Shown here: positions 18,402 to 26,957 of the stretch, piece after piece
Layout of the letters: every line of letters starts with the position of its first letter
Position numbering within the stretch: the first letter of the stretch is position 1
Assembly: GCA_028293625.1 (NCBI GenBank)
Contig: JAQGOL010000035.1
Span: 496,001-560,000 of the forward strand
Direction of reading: 5' to 3'
From: Chthoniobacteraceae bacterium
GTDB lineage: Bacteria > Verrucomicrobiota > Verrucomicrobiia > Chthoniobacterales > Chthoniobacteraceae
DNA length: 64,000 nucleotides
Made by a program: the position numbers and the translations under genes
Notes under the pieces: model-generated
Database searches by the model: none
What the model saw: only the letters and a program-made list of their open reading frames with translations
What the model was told of the DNA's origin: nothing

Positions 18402-19772
18402 ATGAACCCCTCCCATTTACCACATCTCAGCCGGCGTTCATTTCTGCGCGGTCTCGGTGTATCGCTTGCGCTGCCAGCCATGGAATCGATGTTGCCAGCC
18501 GCGAAAGCGTTTGCCGGTTCGGCACCACTTCTTGCCACGACCTCGGCCGGACTTCCCATGCGCATGGCGTTTGTCGCGTTTGCCAACGGCTCCAATTATG
18601 AGCGCTGGCTGCCTAAAAGTGAGGGCCGCGACTATGCAATGCCGGAGACACTCCTGCCGCTGGCGGATCTGAAGAACAAGTTCCAGGTCATTACCAGCCT
18701 GGCCCATGATACCGCTAACAATTGGGGCGATGGCACCGGGGATCATGCCCGATCCGGCGCTTCATTTCTGACCGGCTGCCATGCATGGAAGACGCTTGGA
18801 TCGCGGCTGCATCTTGGCATTTCAGTCGACCAGATCGCCGCGCGCCAGGTAGGGCATCTGACGCGGCTCGATTCGCTGCAGCTTGGAGTGGAAGGGACGC
18901 GGCTTTATGGCTCGTGCGACACCGGCTACCCGTGTGCTTACCAGTTTAATATCTCGTGGGCGTCGGAAACTTTGCCGCTTGCTCCCGAGGCAAATCCACG
19001 GGCTGTGTTTGAAAAGCTCTTTGGAGGCGGCGCGGGTGCGGAGCGCCTGGCCAATCTGCGCGAGCGGCTTGAGCGCCGTAGAAGCGTGCTGGATTTTGTG
19101 CTCGACGATGTCCGCGCTCTTAACCGCGACCTGGGAAGAAACGATCGACAGAAGCTTGATGAGTATCTTGCCGGGGTCCGGAAGATTGAACAACAGATTG
19201 AAAAGGCCGAGCGGTTTAAGCTGCCGGAGGCGGCTTTGGGCGAACCGGCCGGCGTGCCGGAAGATCACATGGCCCATGTCGATCTGATGTATGACCTTAT
19301 GGCGCTGGCTTTCCAGACCGACTCAACCCGCGTCGCGAGCTTTGCCGTTGCGCCCGAGGGGAGCAATCGTCCATTCCCGACGCTTGGCATTTCCGAAGGA
19401 CACCACTTCCTTACGCATCATTCCGGGAACAAGGAAAAGATCGCGAAAGTCGCGTTGATTGAGCGCTGGTATACGGAGCGATTTGCGCGGTTTTTGCGCA
19501 CGCTCGATTCCATGAAAGAAGCCGACGGTCATTCCGTGCTGGATAACTCGATGATCGTTTACGGCTGCGCGATCGGCGACGGCAACAAACATAATCATGA
19601 TGACCTGCCCGTGATCCTCGCAGGCGGCGGAGGGGGGAGTCTGAACGCAGGCCGTCACGTGAAGCTGAAGCAGTCTACTCCGATGACCAATCTATACACG
19701 TCGATGCTTGATCGGATGGGTGTGCAGGCCGAGAGCGTCGGCGACAGCACCGGCCGGTTGGACGAGGTCTAA
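18402..19772 (+). CDS. Tat-exported DUF1552 protein
   Basis: A 456-residue protein starting at the ATG four bases after the DUF1592 stop. The N-terminus is a twin-arginine signal, LSRRSFLRGLGVSLALPAM. The body matches the DUF1552 pattern, with a conserved Ser/His-rich C-terminal half (LGISEGHHFLTHHSGN, MIVYGCAIGDGNKHNHDDLP, ILAGGGGG). The family is nearly always encoded beside DUF1592/DUF1588 cytochrome-like proteins, as here, suggesting a two-part extracytoplasmic enzyme. Export through Tat suggests a folded, perhaps metal-bearing protein. A frame extension upstream of 18402 overlaps the previous gene and is not real. Confidence 0.88.
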   Translation: MNPSHLPHLSRRSFLRGLGVSLALPAMESMLPAAKAFAGSAPLLATTSAGLPMRMAFVAFANGSNYERWLPKSEGRDYAMPETLLPLADLKNKFQVITSLAHDTANNWGDGTGDHARSGASFLTGCHAWKTLGSRLHLGISVDQIAARQVGHLTRLDSLQLGVEGTRLYGSCDTGYPCAYQFNISWASETLPLAPEANPRAVFEKLFGGGAGAERLANLRERLERRRSVLDFVLDDVRALNRDLGRNDRQKLDEYLAGVRKIEQQIEKAERFKLPEAALGEPAGVPEDHMAHVDLMYDLMALAFQTDSTRVASFAVAPEGSNRPFPTLGISEGHHFLTHHSGNKEKIAKVALIERWYTERFARFLRTLDSMKEADGHSVLDNSMIVYGCAIGDGNKHNHDDLPVILAGGGGGSLNAGRHVKLKQSTPMTNLYTSMLDRMGVQAESVGDSTGRLDEV

Positions 19773-19829
19773 CCGGTGTGACTTACTCTCCTGCGAGGCA
19801 ATCCAAGTAAAATTAACGGCCGCTTTACA

Positions 19830-20495
19830 ATGATTCTGCAGCTCAACCAGCTGGGGTATGCAACTTTTCCTGCCAACGTATCCCAACAAACCATAGCGGC
19901 ATTGCGTGATCGTTTATTCGAGCCGGGCAAAGCCGGAACCCGTTGTCTGTTGGACGATCCAATCGTGCAGGACGTTGCGTTGAAGCTAAAAGGTGAGCTG
20001 GCGTGGGCGGGCCTTCTTTCGCCGGCAGCGGTGGCCGTGCAGGCCATCGCTTTCGACAAGACCGCTGAGGTCAATTGGAATGTCGCATGGCATCAGGATC
20101 TGATTTTCCCATTTGCTCACCCTGTTTCCGCCCCTGGGTTTAGCGTGCCGTGCGTGAAGGCGGGAATCGATTTTGCGCGTCCGCCACTTGCAGTGCTTGA
20201 GGGGATGCTGGCTGTCCGGCTCCATTTGGATGCCTGTAATGAAAACAACGGGCCATTGCGGATCTCGCCGGGAACCCACGCTGTTGGATTGATTGAAACC
20301 TCCCGGATTGCGGATCAGGTTTCCACGCATGGGGAAGTGCCTTGTCTGGCTGGCGAAGGCGAAGCTCTTTTGATGCGGCCGCTGTTACTCCATGCTTCTT
20401 CCAAAGCAAACGTGCCCGCACACCGGCGGGTTCTGCATGTTGTTTACCATTCCGGGACGCCGATTTCCGAAAAGTGGCATCGGGCGCTTGGTTAA
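19830..20495 (+). CDS. phytanoyl-CoA dioxygenase (PhyH)-family protein
   Basis: A 221-residue Fe(II)/2-oxoglutarate oxygenase. The iron ligands look to be His88 and Asp90 (WHQDL) and His188 (LLHASSK), with a conserved Arg199/Arg200 pair that would hold 2-oxoglutarate. LHLDACNENNGPLRISPGTH is the characteristic jelly-roll strand block. There is no signal peptide, so it is cytoplasmic. Bacterial members hydroxylate small molecules or act in secondary metabolism; the substrate cannot be told. It follows the DUF1552 gene by 57 bp and may or may not be in its operon. Confidence 0.85.
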   Translation: MILQLNQLGYATFPANVSQQTIAALRDRLFEPGKAGTRCLLDDPIVQDVALKLKGELAWAGLLSPAAVAVQAIAFDKTAEVNWNVAWHQDLIFPFAHPVSAPGFSVPCVKAGIDFARPPLAVLEGMLAVRLHLDACNENNGPLRISPGTHAVGLIETSRIADQVSTHGEVPCLAGEGEALLMRPLLLHASSKANVPAHRRVLHVVYHSGTPISEKWHRALG

Positions 20496-20502
20496 AGGCT
20501 TC

Positions 20503-20757
20503 TTACTTAAACTGGTCGCCGAATGTGGGGTTGTACTTCTTGTTGAAGCTACCGATGCTGTAGCCCTCCACCCCCTGGCACCAGCCATTGACGATTTGAT
20601 GCACGTAATCAAAGTTCATCGATGCGCCGCCCCATGGCGGGGTGATCATGGTTTTAACTACAAGCCCTTTTTGCCAGCCATTGTAGCTTCCAATTGCCTC
20701 AGGGAGAATGGCAGGCCAGGCAAAGCGCCAATGGTAGAAGGCGGTGAGTAAACTTCA
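20503..20757 (-). pseudogene. C-terminal remnant of a lysozyme-like (SLT-type) domain protein
   Basis: Read on the minus strand, 83 codons from 20754 down to the stop at 20503-20505 give a clearly protein-like sequence, with AIGSYNGWQKGLVV, then FDYVHQIVNGWCQG, ending in NPTFGDQFK. This resembles, from memory, the C-terminal half of lysozyme-like transglycosylase domains with AIGxYNGW and LDYLHQxLNGW motifs. A TGA lies in frame just upstream (20755-20757) and there is no start before an internal ATG near residue 35. An out-of-frame ATG at 20758 begins a signal-like peptide, which could reflect a frameshift. The piece is too short for a full domain, so a decayed gene is most likely. Confidence 0.5.
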
Positions 20758-20773
20758 TCGCGAGTTCTGATAT

Positions 20774-20809
20774 AAAACAAAACGGCCGACGCGCCTGGGC
20801 ACGCCGGCC
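20774..20809 (-). terminator. rho-independent terminator for the DUF1080 gene
   Basis: On the minus strand a GC-rich hairpin (arms GGCCGGCGTG and CGCGTCGGCC, loop CCCAGG, with two imperfect pairs) is followed by GTTTTGTTTT. It lies 14 bases past the stop of the DUF1080 gene. Confidence 0.75.
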
Positions 20810-20822
20810 GGCCTGTTAAGTA

Positions 20823-21563
20823 TTACTTCGCAGGCTCGATGCGCCGGACTTTGATGTTCCGGAAGGAGACCTGGCCGTGATCGCCCTGAAGCGCGATGAA
20901 GCCGGAATCCGCTTTGGCGAAGTTAGGCATCGACTTGAATTTGCTTTTCGCCACGCGCGCTTTGAAGTCGTCGCTGCCGAGCACGTATTCAAAATACTTT
21001 ACTCCGTTGATATCGTGCTCACATTTTTCAGGGCTAAGAAGCAGCCGGACGTGGTTCCATTGACCAACGGGCTTGGTGGCATCGAGTGGTTTGCCAGTGG
21101 CGGGATCGGCGGGCGGCTGGTAAAGGGCATAGAGCCAGCCGCAACGAACCGCATCGGCCGCTTTGACATTGTCCTCAAGCTGGAACTCAGGGCCGGTGGC
21201 CCATGCGGCGCCGCCGTCGTTGGTGACGCGATACATGATGCCGCTGTTGCCGCCTTCGCTAATGCTGTAGTCGAGCTCAAGTTCAAACCAGGCATACTTC
21301 TCGGCTGTTACGATGTCGCCGGCTTGATGCGGATCAACGCAGGTCAGCGCGCCGTCCTTGATCTGCCATCCCGGGCGCACGCCCTCAGCTTTGAAGTTGT
21401 GCCAGCCATCGAGAGTTTTGCCATCAAAAAGCAGGGTCCAGCCGGCCGCCTTCTCCTCCGCGGAGAGTGAGTTGATCTCGGCCGCGGGCGTCTCGGCACG
21501 CACGGATGGACTTAAGAGCAGAAGCGCCAGGGCGGGAATAAGAAATCGAGGGGCAATTTTCAT
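20823..21563 (-). CDS. secreted DUF1080 (3-keto-disaccharide hydrolase) protein
   Basis: A 246-residue protein with a signal peptide (about 1-23) and one DUF1080 domain: GWTLLFDGKTLDGWHNFK, then a concanavalin-like beta-sandwich with ELELDYSISEGGNSGIMYR and FRNIKVRRI at the end. Members include 3-keto-glycoside hydrolases acting outside the cytoplasm. It lies 47 bp downstream of the amidohydrolase on the same strand and is followed by a strong terminator, so the two probably form an operon. The exact substrate is not visible. Confidence 0.9.
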   Translation of the reverse strand: MKIAPRFLIPALALLLLSPSVRAETPAAEINSLSAEEKAAGWTLLFDGKTLDGWHNFKAEGVRPGWQIKDGALTCVDPHQAGDIVTAEKYAWFELELDYSISEGGNSGIMYRVTNDGGAAWATGPEFQLEDNVKAADAVRCGWLYALYQPPADPATGKPLDATKPVGQWNHVRLLLSPEKCEHDINGVKYFEYVLGSDDFKARVAKSKFKSMPNFAKADSGFIALQGDHGQVSFRNIKVRRIEPAK

Positions 21564-21610
21564 GGTGTTCAGGAAGGGAAGAGTGACCGCGATAGATGGT
21601 CAATGACGAA

Positions 21611-23209
21611 TCACCGCGGTTCCGTCCTGCGCCGCAGAATCATTCCGGGCCGGGCGCCGGTATGTTTGTCATTTTCAATAACAAGCACGCCATTGACAAA
21701 CACGTATTTGAAGCCGGTCGCGTAATGATGCGGATCCTTGTAAGTGGAATTGTCTGCAACCGTCTCGGGGTCGAACACGGCAATATCGGCCATCGCATGT
21801 TCGCGAAGCTGGCCGCGATCCGTGAGATGAAAAGTGGTTGCCGGGAGCGATGTCATTCGTCTGATTGCATCTTCAAGGCGCAGCACCTTCTTCTCCCTGA
21901 CATAGGTGCCAAGCACGCGCGCATTGGTGCCATAGCCGCGTGGATGCGGCACATCGGCGTTGAGCCTGCGCACCCCGCTGTCGGAAGCGAACATCGTGTT
22001 GGGGTGCCGCATAAACGTCTCAAGGTCGGCATCGCTCATTCCATGGAATATTCCGGAGGCGCCGCCTTTCTTTTCAATCTCAAGAACGGTCTCGATCTGC
22101 TCATCAATCGAACTGCCGCCCCGGGTCTTCTCGGAGGCTTGCGCGATATTCAGTCCGTTCAGTGACGGATCGGCCTTGTAAGAAGCAATCACCGCGTAGG
22201 AGTAGTCGGGACTCTTGCGCTTGTTCAATGTCGCTTTCATCTCCTCAAAACATTTGGCCTTGGCTTCTGCGTTGCCCAGTCTTTCAAGAAACCTGGCATG
22301 TCCCCCTTCTTTGATGTTGTCGGGCACCAGCTGGCTCATGCCGGTGCTTGAAGCGGTGTAAGGATATTGATCCTCGGTAATATCGAGACCTTCCGCGCGG
22401 GCACTCTCAATGAGCTCAAGCACCTTGTCCGCTTGGTTCCAATTGGCCGGCCCCGAAAGTTTAAGATGGGAAATTTCAACGCGGATTCGAGCTTCCCTTG
22501 CGATCGTGATGATTTCGTTGAGTGAGTTGAAAATCTCCCCGGATTCACTGCGCTGATGGGTTGCATAGATCCCATCGTCGGCCGAGGCAACCTTCGCCAG
22601 TTCGATAATCTCTTCGGTTTTGGCAAAAACACCCGGCATATAGATCAACCCGGTGGAAAGTCCAAGGGCGCCTTCTTTCATTCCCTGATGCACGAGCGCT
22701 TTCATTTGCTCAAGCTCCGCTTCGGTTGGTGGCCGCTGGGAGGAACCGCGCATGGCCCGGCTGCGGATAGTGCCGTGTCCCACCAAAGTCGCGATGTTGG
22801 GCGAAAAGGTGAGCGCCTCCATGTTTTTGAAGAAGCCACCTATATTGAGCGCCGAAGTTCCGCAATTTCCCAGGATAAGCGTGGTAACTCCCATATGCAG
22901 GAAGTTCTCAGCCAGGGGCCGATCTTCGACATCCTCGGCATGTGTATGCACGTCAATAAATCCCGGTGCCACAACAAGCCCGCTGACGTCCCACTCCTGT
23001 TTGCCATGCCCGGCCACCTTACCAATGGTCGCGATGCGTCCCTCCTTTACGGCGAGATCGGCATGGATCGCGGGGTTTCCCGTGCCGTCGATGATCCGGC
23101 CCTTGCGCAGGACAAAGTCGTAGGGCTCATTGGCCAGGCTAACCAGCGAGCTGGCTAGCAGGATGAAGAGCGGACCAAGTATACGGGATGAACGAAAATG
23201 CATAGGCAT
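21611..23209 (-). CDS. exported D-aminoacylase/amidohydrolase-family protein
   Basis: A 532-residue metal-dependent amidohydrolase. A signal peptide (about 1-26) precedes the small beta domain (DFVLRKGRIIDGTGNP) and the metal-binding strand GFIDVHTHAED (His88, His90). Later blocks include NCGTS, LSTGLIYMPG, and a Ser/Asp site in FASDSGV. It is closest in layout to N-acyl-D-amino-acid deacylases; exported forms may act on cell-wall or environmental D-aminoacyl compounds. The alternative is a dihydroorotase-like hydrolase. It heads a two-gene unit with DUF1080. Confidence 0.87.
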   Translation of the reverse strand: MPMHFRSSRILGPLFILLASSLVSLANEPYDFVLRKGRIIDGTGNPAIHADLAVKEGRIATIGKVAGHGKQEWDVSGLVVAPGFIDVHTHAEDVEDRPLAENFLHMGVTTLILGNCGTSALNIGGFFKNMEALTFSPNIATLVGHGTIRSRAMRGSSQRPPTEAELEQMKALVHQGMKEGALGLSTGLIYMPGVFAKTEEIIELAKVASADDGIYATHQRSESGEIFNSLNEIITIAREARIRVEISHLKLSGPANWNQADKVLELIESARAEGLDITEDQYPYTASSTGMSQLVPDNIKEGGHARFLERLGNAEAKAKCFEEMKATLNKRKSPDYSYAVIASYKADPSLNGLNIAQASEKTRGGSSIDEQIETVLEIEKKGGASGIFHGMSDADLETFMRHPNTMFASDSGVRRLNADVPHPRGYGTNARVLGTYVREKKVLRLEDAIRRMTSLPATTFHLTDRGQLREHAMADIAVFDPETVADNSTYKDPHHYATGFKYVFVNGVLVIENDKHTGARPGMILRRRTEPR

Positions 23210-23423
23210 TTATCGGCGGCATATCCGGAAGCGGCTATTTTTTCTTTTAAGATTCAACGCCGATATCGGCCTCTTTGCCGCAAAGCCGGAGTGGCAGGCT
23301 CGGGAACCTAGACGACTTGAATATTATCGTAGATTGCCGAGTTAAGAAATGTGTTTGGGTTAGTGGAGCTGGGTTCTTGCGTCTTGAAGTTACCCGTTGA
23401 CTGCAGATGTGCCGATACGAATT

Positions 23424-24527
23424 CTAAGATGCCGCCTGGCTTTCGGGATGCTCTTTTTCTTCGATCTCCTCGTGTTTGGCAACCGTATCGGGCTCCAGAT
23501 GAGGTTGGAGCCAGATTCTTTCTATGATCGGGTAAGAAGCAATGACCGGTAGAATGACAATTGCGCCAATGACTCCGCCAACAAGTCCGCCCGCCATGCA
23601 CGCAATCAGAACCGTAAGCGTGGAGAGCTTCAGCTGATTGCCGTATACCTTCGGAACAATGAAGTAGTTCTCGACCACATTGTAGGCAATATAAAGCAAT
23701 GTAACCAATCCGGCTGTCAGCGGAGAGACCGTTAGCGCGAGCGCGACCGCCGGAATGAATGAAACGAAAAAGCCGATGACAGGCAGCACATCCAATACAC
23801 CGGCAAGAACGCCGAGCAATGCGGCGCTTGGGACGTGCAATAATTGGAGGACGATAAATGAGTAAACCCCCGAGATCGACGAGGTAATCAACTGGCCAAC
23901 CATGTATTGGGAAACCACATCCGCAATCTCCGGCGCCGCGATCGCCATTTTTCGCCTATGATTTTTTGGAAGAAATGCCAGCAGCCACTGATAGATGCGC
24001 TCGCCGTCCGCAAGGAAGTAGAGTGCAAGCGTCAGGATAATTAAAAATTGGGTGATGCTTTTTAGCGCAAGTGCACCCCATGCAACAAACCGCTTCAAGA
24101 GCGGGCCAGGGTCTGAAAAGGAAGCGGATTCAAGCAGACTGTTGACTGAGTCGCGAAGCGGCCCGGACTCGGGCAGCTTTTTAAGGAGCTCCTCCCGCAC
24201 GGTCGGAAGCTTGGTAATGAGAGCGCCGATCTGGCCTGTGATAGTCGGAATCAAAGCCCCGGCAAGAATTGCTACAATCGCCAGGAGCAGTACGGTGCAA
24301 ATTGTGATTCCCACCCACTTGGGCCACCCTCGACGGCGCGCCCACAACACAATCCGCCAGAGTGGCAGTGCGAGCAGGATTGCCACAAAAACCAGTTCTC
24401 CAATTGGCAATAGCTCCACAGCCAGCCAGGTCAGAAGAATCGCAACGAGGATTTTAAGAATCGTTCCCCAGGAAATGGTGATTTCCGTTTGCGGGGGAGC
24501 AGGTTCTGGCATCGAATGGGTGGTCAC
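23424..24527 (-). CDS. AI-2E family transporter (PerM-like)
   Basis: A 367-residue polytopic inner-membrane protein. It has two N-terminal helices, a soluble stretch with LLKKLPESGPLRDSVNSLLE, then a run of helices with the family block SSISGVYSFIVLQLLHVPSA, LLGVLAGVLDVLPVIGFFVSFIPA and YIAYNVVENYFIVPKVYG. Members export small molecules or ions, and the name AI-2E does not prove autoinducer transport. The start is a GTG at 24527 with a weak AAGG upstream; an ATG at 24512 is the alternative. The tail is acidic. Confidence 0.9.
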   Translation of the reverse strand: MTTHSMPEPAPPQTEITISWGTILKILVAILLTWLAVELLPIGELVFVAILLALPLWRIVLWARRRGWPKWVGITICTVLLLAIVAILAGALIPTITGQIGALITKLPTVREELLKKLPESGPLRDSVNSLLESASFSDPGPLLKRFVAWGALALKSITQFLIILTLALYFLADGERIYQWLLAFLPKNHRRKMAIAAPEIADVVSQYMVGQLITSSISGVYSFIVLQLLHVPSAALLGVLAGVLDVLPVIGFFVSFIPAVALALTVSPLTAGLVTLLYIAYNVVENYFIVPKVYGNQLKLSTLTVLIACMAGGLVGGVIGAIVILPVIASYPIIERIWLQPHLEPDTVAKHEEIEEKEHPESQAAS

Positions 24528-24808
24528 GGGACAACCCGCCTTAAAAGCGGCCTGTTCTCGGATGCCTGGAGGGTGCCTTGGGCCTTAATAAGATTGGACC
24601 GGGGTGGAACCGATATTCTTTTGTGCGACGGGATTTTATACCCTCAGGCACTCTAAAGCGACTTTTCCAGCCCCGGTTTTCAACTTTCTGATCCGGCCGG
24701 CCAAGCCGCTTTCGTCGACGGGATTTCGAGGCATGCACGACCCGCGGGGCGGTGCGGATTTGATGCTCTCTCATAAAGTTGAAAATTCCGGGTCTGAAAT
24801 GCTGGATA

Positions 24809-24880
24809 TCAATAGACTCCCAAGAATTTGAGGACGACGACGATGACGACGATAACACCGATGATGTAGAAGATATTCAC
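24809..24880 (-). CDS. 23-residue single-helix membrane peptide
   Basis: A short frame with a GTG start at 24880, an in-frame stop close upstream, and a TGA at 24809-24811. It encodes an N-terminal Asn, one unbroken run of Ile, Val, Phe and Tyr, a single Lys, and the ending KFLGVY, which is just the length of one membrane helix. Peptides with this pattern are known in many bacteria as orphan small membrane proteins. No strong Shine-Dalgarno is seen, and low-complexity GTC/ATC codons could produce such a frame by chance, so confidence is limited. It lies 281 bp upstream of the AI-2E gene on the same strand. Confidence 0.45.
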   Translation of the reverse strand: MNIFYIIGVIVVIVVVLKFLGVY

Positions 24881-24964
24881 GGTATGTTATCGGGGCCGGA
24901 CCTGATGCCGGGCGTGGAGCAAGGCATTCTTTTTAAAGTCGATTTCTCCGCCCGTCGGCGCGTT

Positions 24965-25000
24965 TCCCGGAACTTACCGGGAGCAAAGTTTTTCGCTCCC
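24965..25000 (+). promoter_or_regulatory. two mutually exclusive leader hairpins before the HupE-like gene
   Basis: Arms TCCCGG (24965-24970) and CCGGGA (24977-24982) can pair, and GGGAGC (24979-24984) can instead pair with GCTCCC (24995-25000). The shared bases 24979-24982 mean only one can form. They lie 46 to 81 bases before the ATG. No known metal or cobalamin riboswitch consensus was recognised. Confidence 0.35.
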
Positions 25001-25045
25001 ATTTTCCCCAGGGATTGTAAGCTTGGCCACTCTCCCTCCAATTCC

Positions 25046-26188
25046 ATGTCCCGCGCTGCCGTCCTCTTCTTTTTTTGTGCTTTTTTTGCTGTTTGCGAGG
25101 CAATCGGGCATCCGCTGCTGCAGAATTCGATGTGGGTGCTGATCGAGCCCCAGCAGGTGCAGGTGGCTGTAAACGTGTCGGTGCGCGAATTGTGTCTGGC
25201 GCAAGGGCTTGCCGCGGAAAATGCGGCGGCAGCTGAGATCGAGGCGGCCGCGGCACGGCACGGCGGATATGTCCTTAAACACCTGCGATTGCAGGCAGAC
25301 GGCAAGCCACTGGAAGGCCGCTTTGTCAAACTTTCGCAGCCTCCGGAATTTCGCGCGGCGGAGCAGACATTTTTCCAATACGAATTGGTCTACCCTTTCA
25401 CCACGCCGGCTCCGGCGGCGATTGCATTGTCGCAGGAGACCTTGCGCGAATTCTCATATGCGCCGGGCGAGGCGTGGGATGTGACGTATGCGTTACGCTG
25501 TAAACGTTCGGATTCGCCCGAGGTGGAAGTGGCGCTATTGCGTGCTAAACAGTCGGTAAAGTTTTCAACCGGTCTCAGCGATGCCGGGACAGTCGTTGGC
25601 ACCGGTGTGAACAGCCGCGGCCTTTTCTGGCAATACCTTGCCGATGGGGTCATGCACATATTAACCGGATACGATCATCTGCTTTTTGTGAGCGCACTGG
25701 TGATTGCAACGGTCACTTTCTGGGAAATGGTGAAAGTGATCGCGGCGTTCACCCTGGCTCATACTTTGACGCTGGCGTTGTCGGCGCTCAATATCGTCCG
25801 GCTCCCGCCGTGGTTTGTGGAGCCGGTCATTGCCGCCAGCATTCTGTTCGTGGCGGTTGAAAACATTTTGTGGCCCGCGAGCACGCAATCCCGTTTGCGT
25901 CTGGCGGTGGCGTTTGGATTCGGACTGATTCATGGATTGGGTTTTGCCGGCGGCCTGCTCGATGCCATGGAAGGTCTGCCAAAAATGAGCCTTGGACTGG
26001 CAATCATCGCTTTTAGTCTCGGCGTGGAGATCGGGCATCAGGTCGTGGTCCTGCCGCTTTTTGGAATGCTGCGCCTGGGCCAGGGGAAATGGGAAAACCG
26101 GTTCCGGCCCGCCGTGATGCGTTACGGCTCCATGCTGATCTCGTTGTTTGGCGCCTATTATTTGATCCACGCGCTTAATCCGGGGTGA
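25046..26188 (+). CDS. HupE/UreJ-family membrane protein
   Basis: A 380-residue protein. A signal peptide (about 1-20) leads into an extracytoplasmic beta domain of about 190 residues, followed by six or seven membrane helices with the family signature HILTGYDHLLFV, LAHTLTLALSAL, SILFVAVENI and FGFGLIHGLGFAGGL. The His residues in these helices are typical of HupE/UreJ proteins proposed to move nickel or cobalt, although this second subgroup (with an N-terminal soluble domain) has no proven substrate. The ATG at 25046 gives a proper signal peptide. It starts a likely operon with the M50 protease and DUF2167 genes. A paralogue is encoded at 58179-59327. Confidence 0.87.
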   Translation: MSRAAVLFFFCAFFAVCEAIGHPLLQNSMWVLIEPQQVQVAVNVSVRELCLAQGLAAENAAAAEIEAAAARHGGYVLKHLRLQADGKPLEGRFVKLSQPPEFRAAEQTFFQYELVYPFTTPAPAAIALSQETLREFSYAPGEAWDVTYALRCKRSDSPEVEVALLRAKQSVKFSTGLSDAGTVVGTGVNSRGLFWQYLADGVMHILTGYDHLLFVSALVIATVTFWEMVKVIAAFTLAHTLTLALSALNIVRLPPWFVEPVIAASILFVAVENILWPASTQSRLRLAVAFGFGLIHGLGFAGGLLDAMEGLPKMSLGLAIIAFSLGVEIGHQVVVLPLFGMLRLGQGKWENRFRPAVMRYGSMLISLFGAYYLIHALNPG

Positions 26189-26218
26189 GAGCCTCTCTTT
26201 TCCAACCTATGAATCCCG

Positions 26219-26929
26219 ATGTCTGGTTTTGATTTTGTAAACTTTCTGATGTGGTATGTCGTGTTCGTTTATTCGACCGTCTGCCACGAGGCCGCGCACG
26301 CCTGGAGCGCGTTGAAGCTGGGCGACCCGACCGCTTACCACGGAGGACAGGTCTCCCTTGATCCCACCCCGCACGTCCGGCGTGAGCTCGTGGGGATGGT
26401 TGTCGTGCCGATTCTTTCCTTTATCTCCGCGGGCTGGATATTGGGATGGGCAAGTGCCCCTTATGACCCGCAATGGGCTGAGCGGCATCCTCGCCGGGCC
26501 GGCTGGATGGCGCTGGCCGGGCCGGTCGCCAATCTGATTTTGCTTTTGCTGGCCGCGCTGCTTATCCGGGTGGGAATGGAATGGGGCGCCTTTGTTCCGC
26601 CCTCGTTTCGCGACTGGGACATCTCGCATATCACCCAGGCGACTGAAGGCCGGTTTTTTGAATTTTCCGCCACACTCCTGAGCATCATCTTCTCGCTGAA
26701 CCTGCTGCTCTTCACGTTTAACCTGTTGCCTCTACCGCCATTTGACGGAAGCAACGTGGCGCTGCTCTTCCTGAGTGTGCCGGCGGCTGAAAAATACCGC
26801 GCATTCATGTGGAACCCAAACGCACGGTTATTTGGAATGTTTATGGCTTTTTATGGGTTCAGCAAAATTTTTCCCACGATCCAGCTCTCTGCTTTAAATC
26901 TGCTTTATCCAGGAATGCGCTATCTCTAG
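26219..26929 (+). CDS. site-2 protease (M50) family membrane protein
   Basis: A 236-residue intramembrane zinc protease. The first helix carries HEAAH at 23-27 (zinc ligands His23 and His27, catalytic Glu24), and a later helix carries LPPFDG with Asp176 as third ligand. There are about four to five membrane segments and no PDZ or CBS domain, so it is the short M50 type. Such proteins cleave membrane-bound regulators or peptides. It lies 30 bp after the HupE-like gene and 28 bp before the DUF2167 gene, in one transcription unit. Confidence 0.9.
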   Translation: MSGFDFVNFLMWYVVFVYSTVCHEAAHAWSALKLGDPTAYHGGQVSLDPTPHVRRELVGMVVVPILSFISAGWILGWASAPYDPQWAERHPRRAGWMALAGPVANLILLLLAALLIRVGMEWGAFVPPSFRDWDISHITQATEGRFFEFSATLLSIIFSLNLLLFTFNLLPLPPFDGSNVALLFLSVPAAEKYRAFMWNPNARLFGMFMAFYGFSKIFPTIQLSALNLLYPGMRYL

Positions 26930-26957
26930 CGTGCGCGGCGTTTTTCGAACCTGCGCA

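Larger units (their letters stand above)
24528..25045. other. divergent intergenic region, 518 bp
   Basis: Between the leftward AI-2E gene and the rightward HupE-like gene. It contains a probable 23-codon gene on the minus strand (24809-24880) and two overlapping hairpins near 24965-25000, both listed separately. The first 280 bp, which would be the leader of the AI-2E gene, show no clear promoter or structure to me. The frame of the HupE-like gene stays open back to 24779 with an Asp-rich string, but this is the antisense image of the small hydrophobic gene. Confidence 0.5.

Noticed and set aside
24779-25045. An Asp-rich N-terminal extension of the HupE-like protein.
   Set aside because: It has no signal or conserved features, the ATG at 25046 gives a good signal peptide, and the Asp-rich part is the antisense image of a hydrophobic small frame.
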